Below, piece after piece: positions 51,071-63,558 of a DNA stretch of 64,000 bases (position 1 is its first letter; each line of letters opens with the position of its first letter). Below the pieces are notes generated by a model. That model was not told the origin of the DNA. It saw only the letters and a program-made list of their open reading frames with translations, and did no database searches. The stretch is from Dasyornis broadbenti (taxonomy: Eukaryota > Chordata > Aves > Passeriformes > Dasyornithidae). The position numbers and the translations under genes are program-made. The stretch spans positions 140,667 to 204,666 of the forward strand of contig VZRN01004245.1 of assembly GCA_013397935.1 (NCBI GenBank). Reading direction: 5' to 3'.

Positions 51071-54000
51071 GGACAGTTCAATCAGTTCTTTGCAGCTACA
51101 ACAACAGAGACAAATATCTGCTCTGTCCTAGAGGTGTAAAAGTACTTCATGGTATTTTCGCTGCCTTCTCAGGAATTTGTTTTCTCCGGGTTTTCTGCCA
51201 CACCTCACTGAGATGGTAAACGTTTTTTTCCCTGGATCTTGGTTTCTCAAGGACTGAAAGTAACGCACGTGCACCAATCCAACTCTTGGAATTCCTCTCC
51301 CATTCAGCAGTTCAATTGGGACGACTGATGTGAGGCTCCTACTCAGGCCCACATCCACTTCACGAAACTCGTGCAGAGGATGAATCAAAGAGCACATAAA
51401 TCCTTTGTCATTCCTTCAGCTGGGGCAGTGCTGTTATCCTGGGGAAATCGTGTGGAACACAAGTATGTGCTCCTTCCGTGTGATTTCTGCACCAGCTTCT
51501 GACGCGGAGCAGACGCAGAACGATGGGAGATGTGGCATTGATGCATAAAGGGCTTGACCTGAATGGTCACTTTCAAGCAGAGCAACACGTTTACAACTCC
51601 ACGATTCCCTAAAACAAGACACGGCTTATCTCTGTAAGGGAAGCATCAGCAAGAAAAATGTTCCGTGAAAGCTGTCTCGTGGAAATTGCAGTTCTTCAGA
51701 GAAGAAATTACACTAATTAGAAGAGGACTTAAGTATTTTATAAACTGTAAGATCACTTGAAAAATTGATAATCAGATACGTAGTCAGTTTTCAAAAGACA
51801 TTTTTGAATATGGTGTTCTACTGGTAATATATTCATCGCAGGAAATCTGAGAAAAACATGTCTGATCTATATCCTATATAAAATGTCATGCATCAAGAAA
51901 ATTCCACATGTGCTGTCTGAGTGTTCTAGTGAAGGGATGAAGAGTTCTCTGTCATGATAGTCCGATTATGAGATATTACATATTAAATTACATTGAGGAA
52001 AGAAGATTCTCTTTCAATGCTTGCGATTCTGATCTCTTTATCGTCTCTTTCATGTTAAAGAGCTCTGGGTTTTCAGGTCACTCCTGATAGGATATCTAAC
52101 CAACAAAATAAAATAAAAGTTCCTTTAACTGAGAGCCCTTTACACTGTGAAACAATTAAATTTTTACTTATTTTAAGCACCATCATGAACATCTGCCACC
52201 TGGCATAGAAACTGGTTCATATGGCAGGTGGGAAGATGAGATTTATTTAAAAGTTCTTTGTCTTTGATACTTTTCCCTGCTGTATTTTCCAGTGGAGTAA
52301 TTTGAAACTGATGGCATTTAAATAACCATTTATTGCCATAATAGAAGAATACAGTTAAAAATACGCAGAGAAATTGCTGTCATTCCAAGACAAGAATTCA
52401 GCAGAAGGTATAATGGAAAAAACCATCTTCAGTCTAGTTTGGCCTCCAGCCATAACATTGGCCAGCACTTTGATCATTCAGAAGAAAATAGGATTCCTTC
52501 CACCTCTTTTCTGTGCGCATATATGTAATGCAGGAATTGATTAATTTATTAACCTGGACGAAAAATGTTCTCTTTTTCCTCTCTGTAGATAGTGCTGGAA
52601 AACTGATCTGTGAGCTGACTGTATTCAGTTTTTAACTCCTCCACAAAGTCAAAATGAGCTTTGTGTCCTCCTCTGGAAAGCACAGTGCACACCTGGAACC
52701 ACCTTCCCATGAGTTTCAACCCATGCTGTTCCAGATACTCCCTCCCTTACAGGCTTCTTGTGTATTTTTTTGACATGACAGGAATTCCAAATCAATTTGG
52801 GAAGATTAAGCCTTTCCCTTGATAATTTGCAGCAGAGTTACAAAGTAAACACAAGGGGTGGGGATAGAAATTAGAGGGAAGACAAGTTCTTCTCCTTGTC
52901 CTCTCCGCGCTTGGTTTCCTTCACACCATTGCCTGCTTTTTTGCGTGGTATTTTATGGACAGAGAAAGAAAGGAATTTCCTATTGTCCTTCCCACGAGCC
53001 TTTTGACCCCCATAATGGAATTATAAGAGCATTTGTTCTTGCAAAATTGGAAACATCTTGAGCAAATGCCCTCATCCGAGCAGTTTAACCTGCAGAATTC
53101 TTGCCCACTCTATGAGGTCCGTATGAGCTTAATGCAGAACCAAGGCCTTACAAAGAGAGTGAGGAAAATTTGCAAGAAGCTCTGAGCGCACTATTAGCAA
53201 GAATGGAATTATGAAACATTGCTTTAAATGCAGCTCTTGATTCTTGTTCCGGTAATTTCCCCGTAGCTGAGCCTGACTGCAAAACGGTATTTTTGCATCA
53301 GATTCATTTGGATGGCTCTCGCAGTCAAAGTGGTCCTAAAAGTCCTTCCAAGAACTGCGGAGAGGAGGGAGAGTGAAGTTTAGAAACGCCTGATAAAGCA
53401 GTTGGAGAAGGATAAGAAAGCTGTGCAAAATTCACAGGATTACCATGCATACGTTAGTCAAGACTGCCATTCAATAAATATTCCTGTGGTTCTATTTGTT
53501 TGTTGACCATGAACTCCATGGAAACAGCAAAAACTGGGTATATAATAGAAAATACTTTTGAACAGCAAATTGTAAAGTTGGTGACATGAACATTTTCAGC
53601 AGAGGTCTGGTCTCTGAGTTCACTGACGTCTCATTTTGAGTGCACATAGCACACTCACTGTGACTAATCTAGAGGTCAAAACTTGCCGGAATTATTGGGA
53701 AAAGAATTTTGGGCAAGAACTAAATCCAGGGAAAAGTAGAATAGTGTTTAAATGGAGGATTCATTTTATGTTCAGCTACCATACTTTGTCCTGTTCTATT
53801 CTTTTTCTCCCAGCTCTCTGACAAAACCAAAACTGAACGTAAGTCATTGCCTTATATTATCATTAAAGATTCTTGATTGCTCTTTCTTTTAACTTCATTT
53901 TTAACTGCTGAGGGAACCGGGCAGATTTACTCATTATGGCATTCAAATCAATTCCCCAGCATCTTCCTCAGAGGCTTCAATGATATCCATTATCCAAAGA

Positions 54001-57000
54001 CCTCATTCCTGGGCCATCAGTGTGCCAACCGAGATTCGTTTTGGCCAGCAACCGTAAGCTTGCCATGCTCCATCTCCTCTTTGCTTTCCCTTCAGATCAG
54101 AACTGAAATTTCCCACAACTAACAATCATTTTAAATTGATCCACTGTCAAATTTAACTACTTTCATCAATTTTTTTGTTCGAGTCATTAGTAAATACCGG
54201 GGGCAGACCAGGGAAACGCCGTTTCTTACTCATTTTGGAGGAAAATCAGGTGCAGGTTTTTGCATGTTTTGGTTTTGGATGTTCAGGTTTAGTTCTCTCT
54301 GCTGCTACTTTTATTAAAGAGGCCGATCAGTCAAGGCTACATCTAAAAATGTTCCATTTCAGCCACTGCAAGTTAAGCCATTGGACTGACTTTGGAAATT
54401 GAATTTGGAAATAAGCACTTGTGGGGTACACCCTGCCCATGTTTTCAGATATATTTGAGTGTTTGGTTCCTATTGATCTCAGAGAACCTTTAAGCCTCGG
54501 TCACTTGTGTTTTGTTGCAAGGATGTGCTGTAAGTCTGAAGCGAGATGAGGATTATTTGCTTTTATCACAACAGACAGAACAAAATTATGGATCTAAATA
54601 ATTGAAAGCACTGGTTGTGACTATGGAGGGGTCAAGCCCAGGTGCGTGGTAGGTTCACTTTTAATATTCATTTTAGTATAACCCGTAGTCCTTCTCTCAT
54701 TTTATCGACCAAACTATGATCATGTATATTCTTAAACTGTATTTTATGTCTCAGCCTGTTGTAAAAGCCCCACTGTCAGCTGGAATAAATTGTCAGAGGT
54801 GTTTTCACCTCTGAGTAACTTCTCTGTGTGGCTCCAGACCCACATTTTGGTGCTTTGCTGTTCGGCAGCAGGCTGGGAGCCCAGCGAGAGCATTTGGGAG
54901 GTGCTGTGAGGGTGATTCCCGCTGCTGTCTTCCTCCCTGGAGCTGCTCCATCGGTTTCACTCAGGCTTCCTCCAATTGGTGTCCCAACCTCAACTCCAAG
55001 TTTAAGAAACTACGGGGGCTGCATGTGCTGAAGGTGAAATTGTCGGTGTTAGTGGGGTCCTCGTGTTGTCCCCTCCGATCTTTTACTCTCTCTGGGGTTC
55101 TGTGGGGCAGACCTCAGGGCTGGAAGAAAGATCAGGAGGATGGAAAAGAAACGAGCCAAGGGAACTTTGGAGAGCAGCTGATTGGAGAGGATGTGACAAC
55201 GTCGGCAAGAAAGACAAAGAGGATGATGAAGTAGAATGAAAATACAATTCCTTCCATAGTGCAGATCATATCTTAGCAGAGATATTAGTTATGATTTTCC
55301 ACTGACTTGAAGGGGCATAACTGGTGTACACACTGTGACGGATTTTGCATGGAATTGTGATAATTTCTGCCCTTTGACGATATGGAACATAATTTTGGGG
55401 CCCATGAAATGGGCCTAATAACCTATTTGCTGTCCTTTTGTATAACAGCAGTCCTTTGAAGAGTAAACTTCGTTTTATGAACTTAAGATTCTTGTCTTAA
55501 CTGCTTTTGAAAATCTTTTTCTGATGAAGTTCTTCAGTAGCTTTCGAAACAGCTGGAATTAACCAGAAAAGGGTAAATGCTTTAGCCAAGCTCACTCTGA
55601 AGCTTTGGCAATGCTTACCAGGACATTTTAGCGATGATTACAACCACAAACCTCCTGTTTTATGTGTTCTGTTAATTCTCCTAAGCTCCAGGCTGCCCTT
55701 CTATGACCCGTTTTTACCAGTCTACTTAGATTACTGTCCCCCTTTGCATTTCAAAGTCCTAAAATAACTGTTTTGTACCCATCTCTTTCATTTGCTGAGC
55801 AGTTGTTCTGTTTTTCATATACATAAAAAAAACACGCGTTCACAACATTATTTTAGATGGTGAGATACACAGTTCATATTGAAGCAACTTTTAGTGAGTC
55901 AGAAATCTGAACTATGACTGGATGCTTTACATGATTCGATAGCTGTAAATGAATGGGAGTTCCTTCTTTAGAATTGCAGTGACCGGACAGCCTGGAGAAC
56001 AAGAAAATAAGTCCCTGGAAAGCTCAGGTTTTACATAATAAGTAAACCTGAGAATTTACTCAATGGGCAGTTTCTAAATCAAAATTAAAATTTTCTCGTA
56101 GGAGCTCAGGAGAAGGAAACAGGGTCTTCCTCTAGGTATTAAAAATACTGTTTCCTTTCAGTTAAGGAATTTTCTGAGAAATTAATGCTATTACCTTTTT
56201 TCAGCTACCCTCTAAAATGCTCATTTGTATGAAGAGGCGCCTCTCCTCAGTTGTCTTCTGTGATGCTTAAGTAGCTCTGGGTTTCCTGTGTCCTGTAACA
56301 CAGAGCAAATTCGGCTCCTCTCCCTCCCAGCTGCACCCTTGGGGACCACCCCACCCATGGAAGGCCTCCTGGAGCACCTTCTCGGGAAAACAGATGGTGT
56401 CGATTGTTGCCGGAAGACAAAAGCTCGAAGGGAAATGTCTGTCTGGGCTGGATTGCACTGCAGAGATCTGACCCAGCAGAGCACGGGCGGCCTCTGCAGC
56501 GGGGCTGATCCAAAATCACGTTGTGCCTCGGTAACAGGATTCTCCAAGTGATCCCTTTTGAAATGGAGCTGCCGGAGCAGATGGTTGGCCTGAATCTCCA
56601 TTGTTCCTGGTGGCTCTCCAATGATACGCAGATTTCAGTATTGCTTTAGATTTTCTCACAGCATTGCCGGGTATTTACATTCAGTTAACCGATGGAGAAA
56701 ATTAAGAAGCCAAACACAAAACTCCAGAACTCTGAAGTCTCTGAAGTGCATGTGGGCACATTAAGGGTGATATTAAAGGTGCAGCTAATAGGTTTTAATC
56801 TTGTTTACTTTTCCTTTTCTTAAAATTCTTTTAACATTTTACATGAAGGCTGGTATGATTGGGATAAGAGTGAAATGAACATAAGTGTGATAAATGATAA
56901 AGTGCTCCTGGGAGTAAATACAGCACTCAGAAAGAGCATTGCTAATCAAGCAGTGCAGCCAGCTAATGCTGTCTAAGAGCAAGCACCTCAAAAAGATTCT

Positions 57001-58440
57001 AAATTTGAAACATTGAAGACTGGCATTTAGCTTGAGTAGCTTCTGCTTTAAGATGGAACTGCTGCACCAGGGGAATCACAGCAGCAAAATGAAACCTTGG
57101 AAGGGCCAGTGGGCTGATGTCTTAAATGACCAGCGAGATTAAAGGGAAGAAAGAGAACTAAAAGCAGGATTTGCCACTTGGTATGTACTGACTGAGGGTT
57201 TGGGAAGTAAATGGAATTAGGGACAGGCCAGGATAAACTCTGCCCAGCCCGGATTCACAACAGATGTGTCACCCTTGCTGTCCACCAGGCTGCCTGAGGA
57301 GCAGCTCTGTCCCATCTGTGCCCTTGGGGGCATTTGTGGCTGCCTTGGTGAAGTTTGGTGGCCCAGGTGCCCGAAGGACTCTGCTCTGGCACACGAAAGG
57401 CGGCTTGCATTGCTTTTAGAGAAAGCAGCATATGCTCTGCTCATGGATTTCATCTGCCACCCACTCTTCAGGAGTGTAACACTGCCCACACTTCTTGCCT
57501 GAATGACTTGGAAAATATATTTTTATTTCCAACTGTTACTCAAAGTTAGAACTATCTAAGCTATGATGGGTCAGGAAAACCATGCAGAAGTGCTCCTCTG
57601 GTTTTTAAAGGCGCATGAAAGTTACTCCTTTTGCGTGAGTAAATTGTACATAACTCTGTAATGTATTTTGAATAAGCATTAGGTAAAAATTTGACAGTAT
57701 TTATCTAAAAATCTTTGTAGTTACCGTATGTGTTTGTCAATGTTTACAAAGCTGCACGTGAGAAGTTGCAAATGTGACTGTGAACCCCTTTAACTTTTTC
57801 AGAGAGTGCTTCAGCTGTACCTGGTATTTATTGAGCCTCACCTAATCTTGTGAATCAGCTGTTTCATAACTCCAGGAATGATGGGAGCTCCTCGTGGTGT
57901 CCTGTCCGATCCTCCTGTGTGGCATGGATGGAAACAGAATAGCCAGCAGTAAGCAACATGTGCTTGCACTGGGTCTAAATGATGAAGTTTTCCATTTTTA
58001 TCTGTATTTCTTTGTCAGGGGAGTGCTTGTTTATTGTTGTGTTGTGTAGCCTCCCATCAGGACATCCCAGTGAGCATCTGGAGCGTCGAGCCCTCTTCTT
58101 TCCCTCTGCTCAGTCTTGCCTGGCCTGAGAATTCCAGAGGTGGAGCTCGGATGAGACAGCTTTAAGGCCTCTCCTTACATTTCTGAAGCAAAACAAACTG
58201 GTCAGAAACTTTTGTAGGAGTCATAGACCAGTTTGTATGGAGTTTTGGCTTTGAAAAGTTATTACGTTTGCTTCCCTTAGAATCAGGTTCAAAGAGGGAA
58301 TTTATACTAGAAACCAGATGATTTTGTATTAGTGTCACTGGTTATACTGTGGACACCTAAAAGTGGAGAAAAACTGGAGAAACTGCAACAATAAGGTATT
58401 ATTAGCTTTTTTTGAGTATCGAAATGAAAATAGAAGTGGC

Positions 58441-58502
58441 TTTTTTTTTTTTTTAAATATCAAAAAAAAAAAAAAAGGGGTTTTTTTTTTTTTTTTTTTT
58501 TT
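58441..58502 (+). repeat. Alternating T/A homopolymer block (T14, A15, T22)
   Basis: T14, then AAATATC, A15, GGGG, T22, then AAATTTCAAG. The A15 can pair with either T-run. It may be a duplicated T-run with an inserted poly(A), or an assembly slip. Confidence 0.9.
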
Positions 58503-58659
58503 AAATTTCAAGATTTACTTCGCAGTTTTCTTAAAGGAGGTGCCTAAACCGCTGCAGTAGATGCGCTGCAAATCTGGGCACACTCACCCAAAACACATTG
58601 TTCCTCCTGAACCTTCTCCCATCCAAACCTCCTAAACCCTTTCCTATTAACATGAAGCT

Positions 58660-59050
58660 GTTTTAAGCGGGAGCACTGACATTTTCCAACATTACCCCTT
58701 GCCTGGGCCCGGCTGAGGAAGTCGCTGCGTGCTCAGTTGCTTCACATAGCATAGGCTGTTAGCGAGAGGGACCTCTATATTAGCTCCGTTCGTGCTACTG
58801 CCAATTGCTGCCTGACCTCTCCCCACTCCGAGGAAACGCAGTGCCATCTGTGTATCTCCCAGTCACGTTGAATTATGCCATTTACATTCCCGTGGAACGC
58901 CGGGTTTACTTTACGCTCTGCGGCAAAAATTAGCGGAGGTAACGCGATACGGGCAGAAGCGCAAAGGTGAAAATTTGTGGGGCCTGTTTCTCCCCGGCTC
59001 GCTTTGATTCTGCCAGGTGTTGAAACCGGGGAGGGAGGAAGGTTGTTTAT
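58660..59050. promoter_or_regulatory. Isolated CpG-rich block, candidate distal promoter or enhancer
   Basis: CpG dinucleotides are frequent here (for example TTAGCGGAGG, TAACGCGATACGGGC and AAACCGGGG) while flanking DNA is CpG-poor and AT-rich. It is not inside a visible exon or repeat. It could be a CpG island for an unannotated transcript, an alternative 5' exon of a neighbouring gene, or a GC-rich enhancer. There is no direct evidence of transcription. Confidence 0.4.
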
Positions 59051-59831
59051 GTCTTTGGAGGTGTTAGCACGTGTAAATGTTTATAGGTCTTGAACGGCCG
59101 CTGATGGCAGGCAGGACTTCATCGAGTCTTTACTCTTGCTCCCTTACACCCTCAGAAATACCAACAGGGCAAGAGGAGGGGTGAAAAGAACATTGCAGCT
59201 TGAAAATGGATGTGAAACTTGTACAATAGACAAGGTATTGAACAAGAAATTTTGTACTTTAAAGAAACAGCTTCAAGTTAACACTTCCTGGTAAACAAGG
59301 ACTCGGGAAGTCTCTCCATGACTCTGTCATGCTCACATTCTTTGAGTACAGCCGTGAAGATTTTTGGCTGAAAGGAGATAAAAGGAACTAGGATTTCTCC
59401 CCAGAAGGCTCGTTCCTACTTCCATGGAAGCAGACAGAAAAACTGTTACAGATTTTAGTGGAACTGGGTCCTACATGTAATTTTTCTGTCTTTAATTTCC
59501 ACAACTAAATTCCTCTCACAATACACACCTATGGATCCACTGCCAACGGTTCAAATAAAGTATCACTGCCCGGAATATGAGCTACATTCCACATGGAATA
59601 GCTTCCAGAAGAAACCACTCTTTCACTGTAGTTTTGTGTAAAATGGAAAGGCAATAAGACTGTCAATTACTTGGTGGAGCTCATGCAGGCTGAAACAGGA
59701 TCCAGCTGCTCTTTGGACATTTATTGCTTCAGTCCTTTCCTGTTAAATGTCCACTGTCATTTTGGTTTTATGTGAAACCCTTGGTTCAAAAATATGATCA
59801 CAGGCAAGAAAGACTCTTAAAAAAAAAAAAA

Positions 59832-59832
59832 N
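59832..59832. other. Single ambiguous base (N) after a poly(A) run
   Basis: One N follows an A-run beginning near 59820, likely a homopolymer-length ambiguity in the assembly. Confidence 1.
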
Positions 59833-60669
59833 GTGCTAGCTGATAATAAAGCTAGACTATGGCTTGCTTGATAGGCTTAAAGAAATTTAAAATGTTAATT
59901 TATGTCCAAAATATGTCCAAAATATTTATAAGTGGTGAAAATTTATATGAATCTTTGACATAACTCATCCTATATTTTGTTTTATAAACATTCAGAAAGT
60001 GTTCACGAGGAAACAGGATGTGCACTGTCTGAGGAGCTTTCTGCTCTTTCCATAAAAGGATCTGCTACATGCATGTTATACAGAGCTGTTGTATCTCACT
60101 TTAGTCTTAAAAAAAAATGTGTATACATAGAAAAGCCGAGGATGAAATCCTTGAATCCCTGAATTCAACAGGAAAACTCTCATTGATTTAATTGGAACAA
60201 AGATTTCACCTCGAATCCTCAAATCGTGAAAGCCAGCATAACTTTATTGAAGATGATGAACAAAGCTGAAGGATGCTCCAGTTGGATTAGAGCTGAGGAT
60301 CTGGTCCTCAGAATGCACGGATTTCTTAGGGTAAGGAAGCAGTCAAGAGGAAATATCTCAGAAGACAAGGAAATGATTCAAATTTGGTTTGCAAGTTTGA
60401 GCCTGGGCTAAAGAACAGAGCAAAGCCTGTGCTGTAGTCCTTGGCCAGACATTTGTACAGGAGTGATTGTCGTTTTAAGTAAATAAAATAAGGCAAGCTT
60501 GTGTTCGTGTCAGATTTATATCCTCATGTGCAATACATTAACAAATAAAGTGCAGATGTATTTATACACATTATATAAGCTGATGAAATCCTGATGTATG
60601 AACCCACAGATTTATGAATTATACTTGTAAATCAATGTAAATTGCTTGGTCAGAGTGCTCATGCCTTGC

Positions 60670-60870
60670 GATCATAGAAATTAGGTACAGAAAGGACTGG
60701 TTCATTTATCTAGTTCATCTCCCCGCCAGAGAAGAATTATTCCTGTTCATTGTAATCTTTTCTCGTCTGATGTCCAGTGTAATTTTGAGAGACTCAACAA
60801 CTAGGATTTTTCTATTTCCCTGTCAGATAGAGATTTTATTTTTGTTATGTCTTGATAATTTAAACAGAGA
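60670..60870 (-). mobile_element. Ancient CR1-type LINE, inverted 3' end
   Basis: In order: ATCATAGAAATTAGGTACAG, AAAGGACTGG, TTTATCTAGTTCATCTCCCC, GCCAGAGAAGAATTATTCCTG, GTCCAGTGTAATTTTGAGAG and ACTCAACAACTAGGATTTTTC. These match in sequence and spacing the inverted 3' part of old amniote CR1 elements (ATCTAGTCCATCTCCC, GCCAGAGAAGGATTATTCC, TCTAATTTTAAAAGACTCAA). It is decayed and non-coding, with the 3' end at the left. This is the clearest transposon fossil in the window. Confidence 0.7.
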
Positions 60871-63403
60871 GAGGTGACAAGTCTCCAAAGCACCTATACC
60901 ATTCAAAACCAGGAAAGGAGCAGTGCAATTAAGCACATGCAAACACAAAGTTAAAATATGAGCTCCATAATTAGTGCACTTCTCTTTGGAAACCTTTTAC
61001 CACTGCTTCCAAAAATTGGATTATTTCCATTTCAGAACTTGAGAAGCAAAGAGTTCAATAAGCAGGTGCTAAAGTAAAGCAAAACCTGTGGTTACCAAAT
61101 GGAAGCATTATTGTCTTGACTGAGGCCCTTAACACTCCAGGCATGTTTAGTTCAGTTTTATCTCTCTCTCATTTGCTCAGATGCCATTCCCTAACTCTGG
61201 ATCCAACCCCGGAGGTTACACAGAGGGATCTGACCCCCATCTCTATTTGCCTGTTGAATCCTGGCCACGGAGCCCATCAACGCCGTAGCGTCCTGCACTT
61301 GTGGAGTTGGCGTGAGAGCTGTGAGCCGCACAGGTTACAGGTGCAGGAGCCAAGTGCGAGGCAGACAAGTTCTGCTGCTGTTTCTGGCCCTGCCTGAGCA
61401 GAGGCTTTGTCCAGTTCCGTGTCTGTGCCACGGCAAGTTTTGCTTGTTGCACAGAGTGACTCGTACATGACCACGATGTCGTGCGCTTATCATGAACTCA
61501 GCCAGAATGCAAAAAGTAAATGGAACAACAGGTAACTGGAAAAACGTGGAGCTGCTTTTTCTCTGATCAAACCATCCTTGATGAAAAGGTTGGTACCCCC
61601 GTGGTAGCTGTCCATCAAATTGTAACATGGCCCTGTTTAAATCGCTGAACTGAACAAGAACGATAAAAGATCTTGTGGTTTAGATGCAAGACTGGAGCAA
61701 AAGATCCAGGCCTTCATCCAGTTTGTTTGGATCTGATTAGCATTTCCAGAAGTATCCGTTGGAGTTCGCAGTGCTCGGTTTGGGGAATTGTTAGCCAGAA
61801 GCTGCGGATGTTCATTCTTCCCGTTAATTTGCTGGAATTTTTAAAATGTGATGCTCTTATGAAGTTGTGCCTCTTTTGATATGGTTTAGAACTGGGGCTC
61901 CCGAATAATGTATGTGATTCTGAAAACGATGACCTTAATCTTTACATCTTGCATCCTCATTATCTCCAAATAGATATAATACATTCCTTAAAGGAATGTG
62001 ATGAAGCTGACATAATTCAAGATGGTAAATTGTGTTGAGGTCTTTAGATGGAGAGAGAAAAATACTAACTCTTTATTCTCTTTTTTTTCCTTTTTTCATT
62101 TTTCTTCTGTATATGTTAATACATTGTGCGCTTTTGTGCTGATTTTGGCTGTCTGGCTAGGGATATTCCTCTTCTGAAAATCAAGTAATCCAGTACAACA
62201 AAATGAGCTTGGTAATGCACACAATTCTTTGATGGAAGGCTACTCTAATCACCAATGCATCATCATTCGTCACCACGCTTCATATCGGATTCACTTTTCA
62301 TTTCAAGTGGCACAAATCAGGAATCACGTCAGTGAAGTCTGCGGTGTAACTGAAGTGAAGTCTGTGGTGGCAAAGTGGCGTCAGGATATTCAGGCTTTCC
62401 CTCTGCTCAGCCCTCCTTAGCCTGACATGTAAATTGACTGCTTTTTTACAATAGAAGCCATTTAGGAGTAAATTTCCAGCGTGATCATGTGGCACGTAAT
62501 TCATGTGTGCCATTTTGAAAATGCCAGTGCCCCTTCGAAAGGGTGTGAAGGAAAAATGGTTACTCCTGTAATGTTGCTTAAAAGGCTTCTGTTTATCAAA
62601 ACCTCATTGTGTCGTGAAGGTAGTGTTCATGCTTACTGCGGGAAAAAGCACACTTGTCTTTGTGACTGATCTCTGGAACAACTCTTGAATAATGGAAACT
62701 TATTTTATACATGTAAGAAGGATATATAATCATCCCCCAGCCCCTTGGAAAAACTGGAAAATTTGGCTTTGCTATTTCTGAATTTAATCTTAATCTTCAG
62801 AGCACTAAAACTCTCCAGTGGGGCTAGTGGTTGAACTGAGCTACTGAATATTGCCTGCAGAAATTTACAGCAAGATTGAATAATACAGTATTTTCTCCAT
62901 ACTGTTTTAACCTGTTGTGTACCATTAAGACAGAAATTTGGAGTTGGAGAATGGGAGTTATCACTTCTTCCTGCACATAGTGTTTTCATTTTGGGCGCAA
63001 CAAAATAATATGTGATCACAGTTTTCCACTCCATTTTGTGTTTTTTTCTTCTTTGGAAACAAAAATTAAATTTCTGATGCAGAAGTGGCTGCAGTTTGGA
63101 TAGCAGTTAAGGCTACCATGTTTCATGTTTTCAAATACAATAATAATTGTGATTGTTAATTGAATTAATTTCATTACATGGAATTCCTCTTTGGGCAAGG
63201 TCTCAGGGCAAATGGGAGCCTTAATAAAGTTCTGACTGATCCTTGTGCAAGGCTAGAATTTACTGCTCTTGATAATGACCGGTGTCTCTGATATCCTGAA
63301 CTATCAGAATGGAAAAGTGTTTAAAATAGACCATGATTTTAGATTTGTAATATTGAAAAGTCAGAGGCCTCTAGGCCTGTTAGCCTCTCAAATAATATTT
63401 AGT

Positions 63404-63558
63404 CAGTGGTTTTCAAATATTGATAATTTGTGTATCCCTAGGAATTATCTGATGGAGCTGTAGATTCTAGTACAAGGACAGATAACCTGCCAGCATTAGA
63501 TTATTTTTTTCTTAGTACACAGATTTCCAGGGTCTCGATCACACGTTGAGAATTGCTA
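63404..63558. mobile_element. Probable hAT (Charlie-type) MITE
   Basis: The left end CAGTGGTTTTCAAATATTG and right end CACGTTGAGAATTGCTA resemble the hAT-Charlie terminal pair CAGNGGTTCTCAAA / TTTGAGAACCNCTG. The right end differs from that expectation by transitions, as in old decayed copies. The body is about 155 bp and non-coding. No clear 8-bp target-site duplication remains, so this is a family-level guess. Confidence 0.45.

Noticed and set aside
56221..56621. Minus-strand frames of 126 and 124 codons and a plus frame of 87 codons
   Set aside because: Three mutually overlapping frames in a locally GC-rich segment, with no family similarity, splice sites or promoter. Not supportable as a gene.
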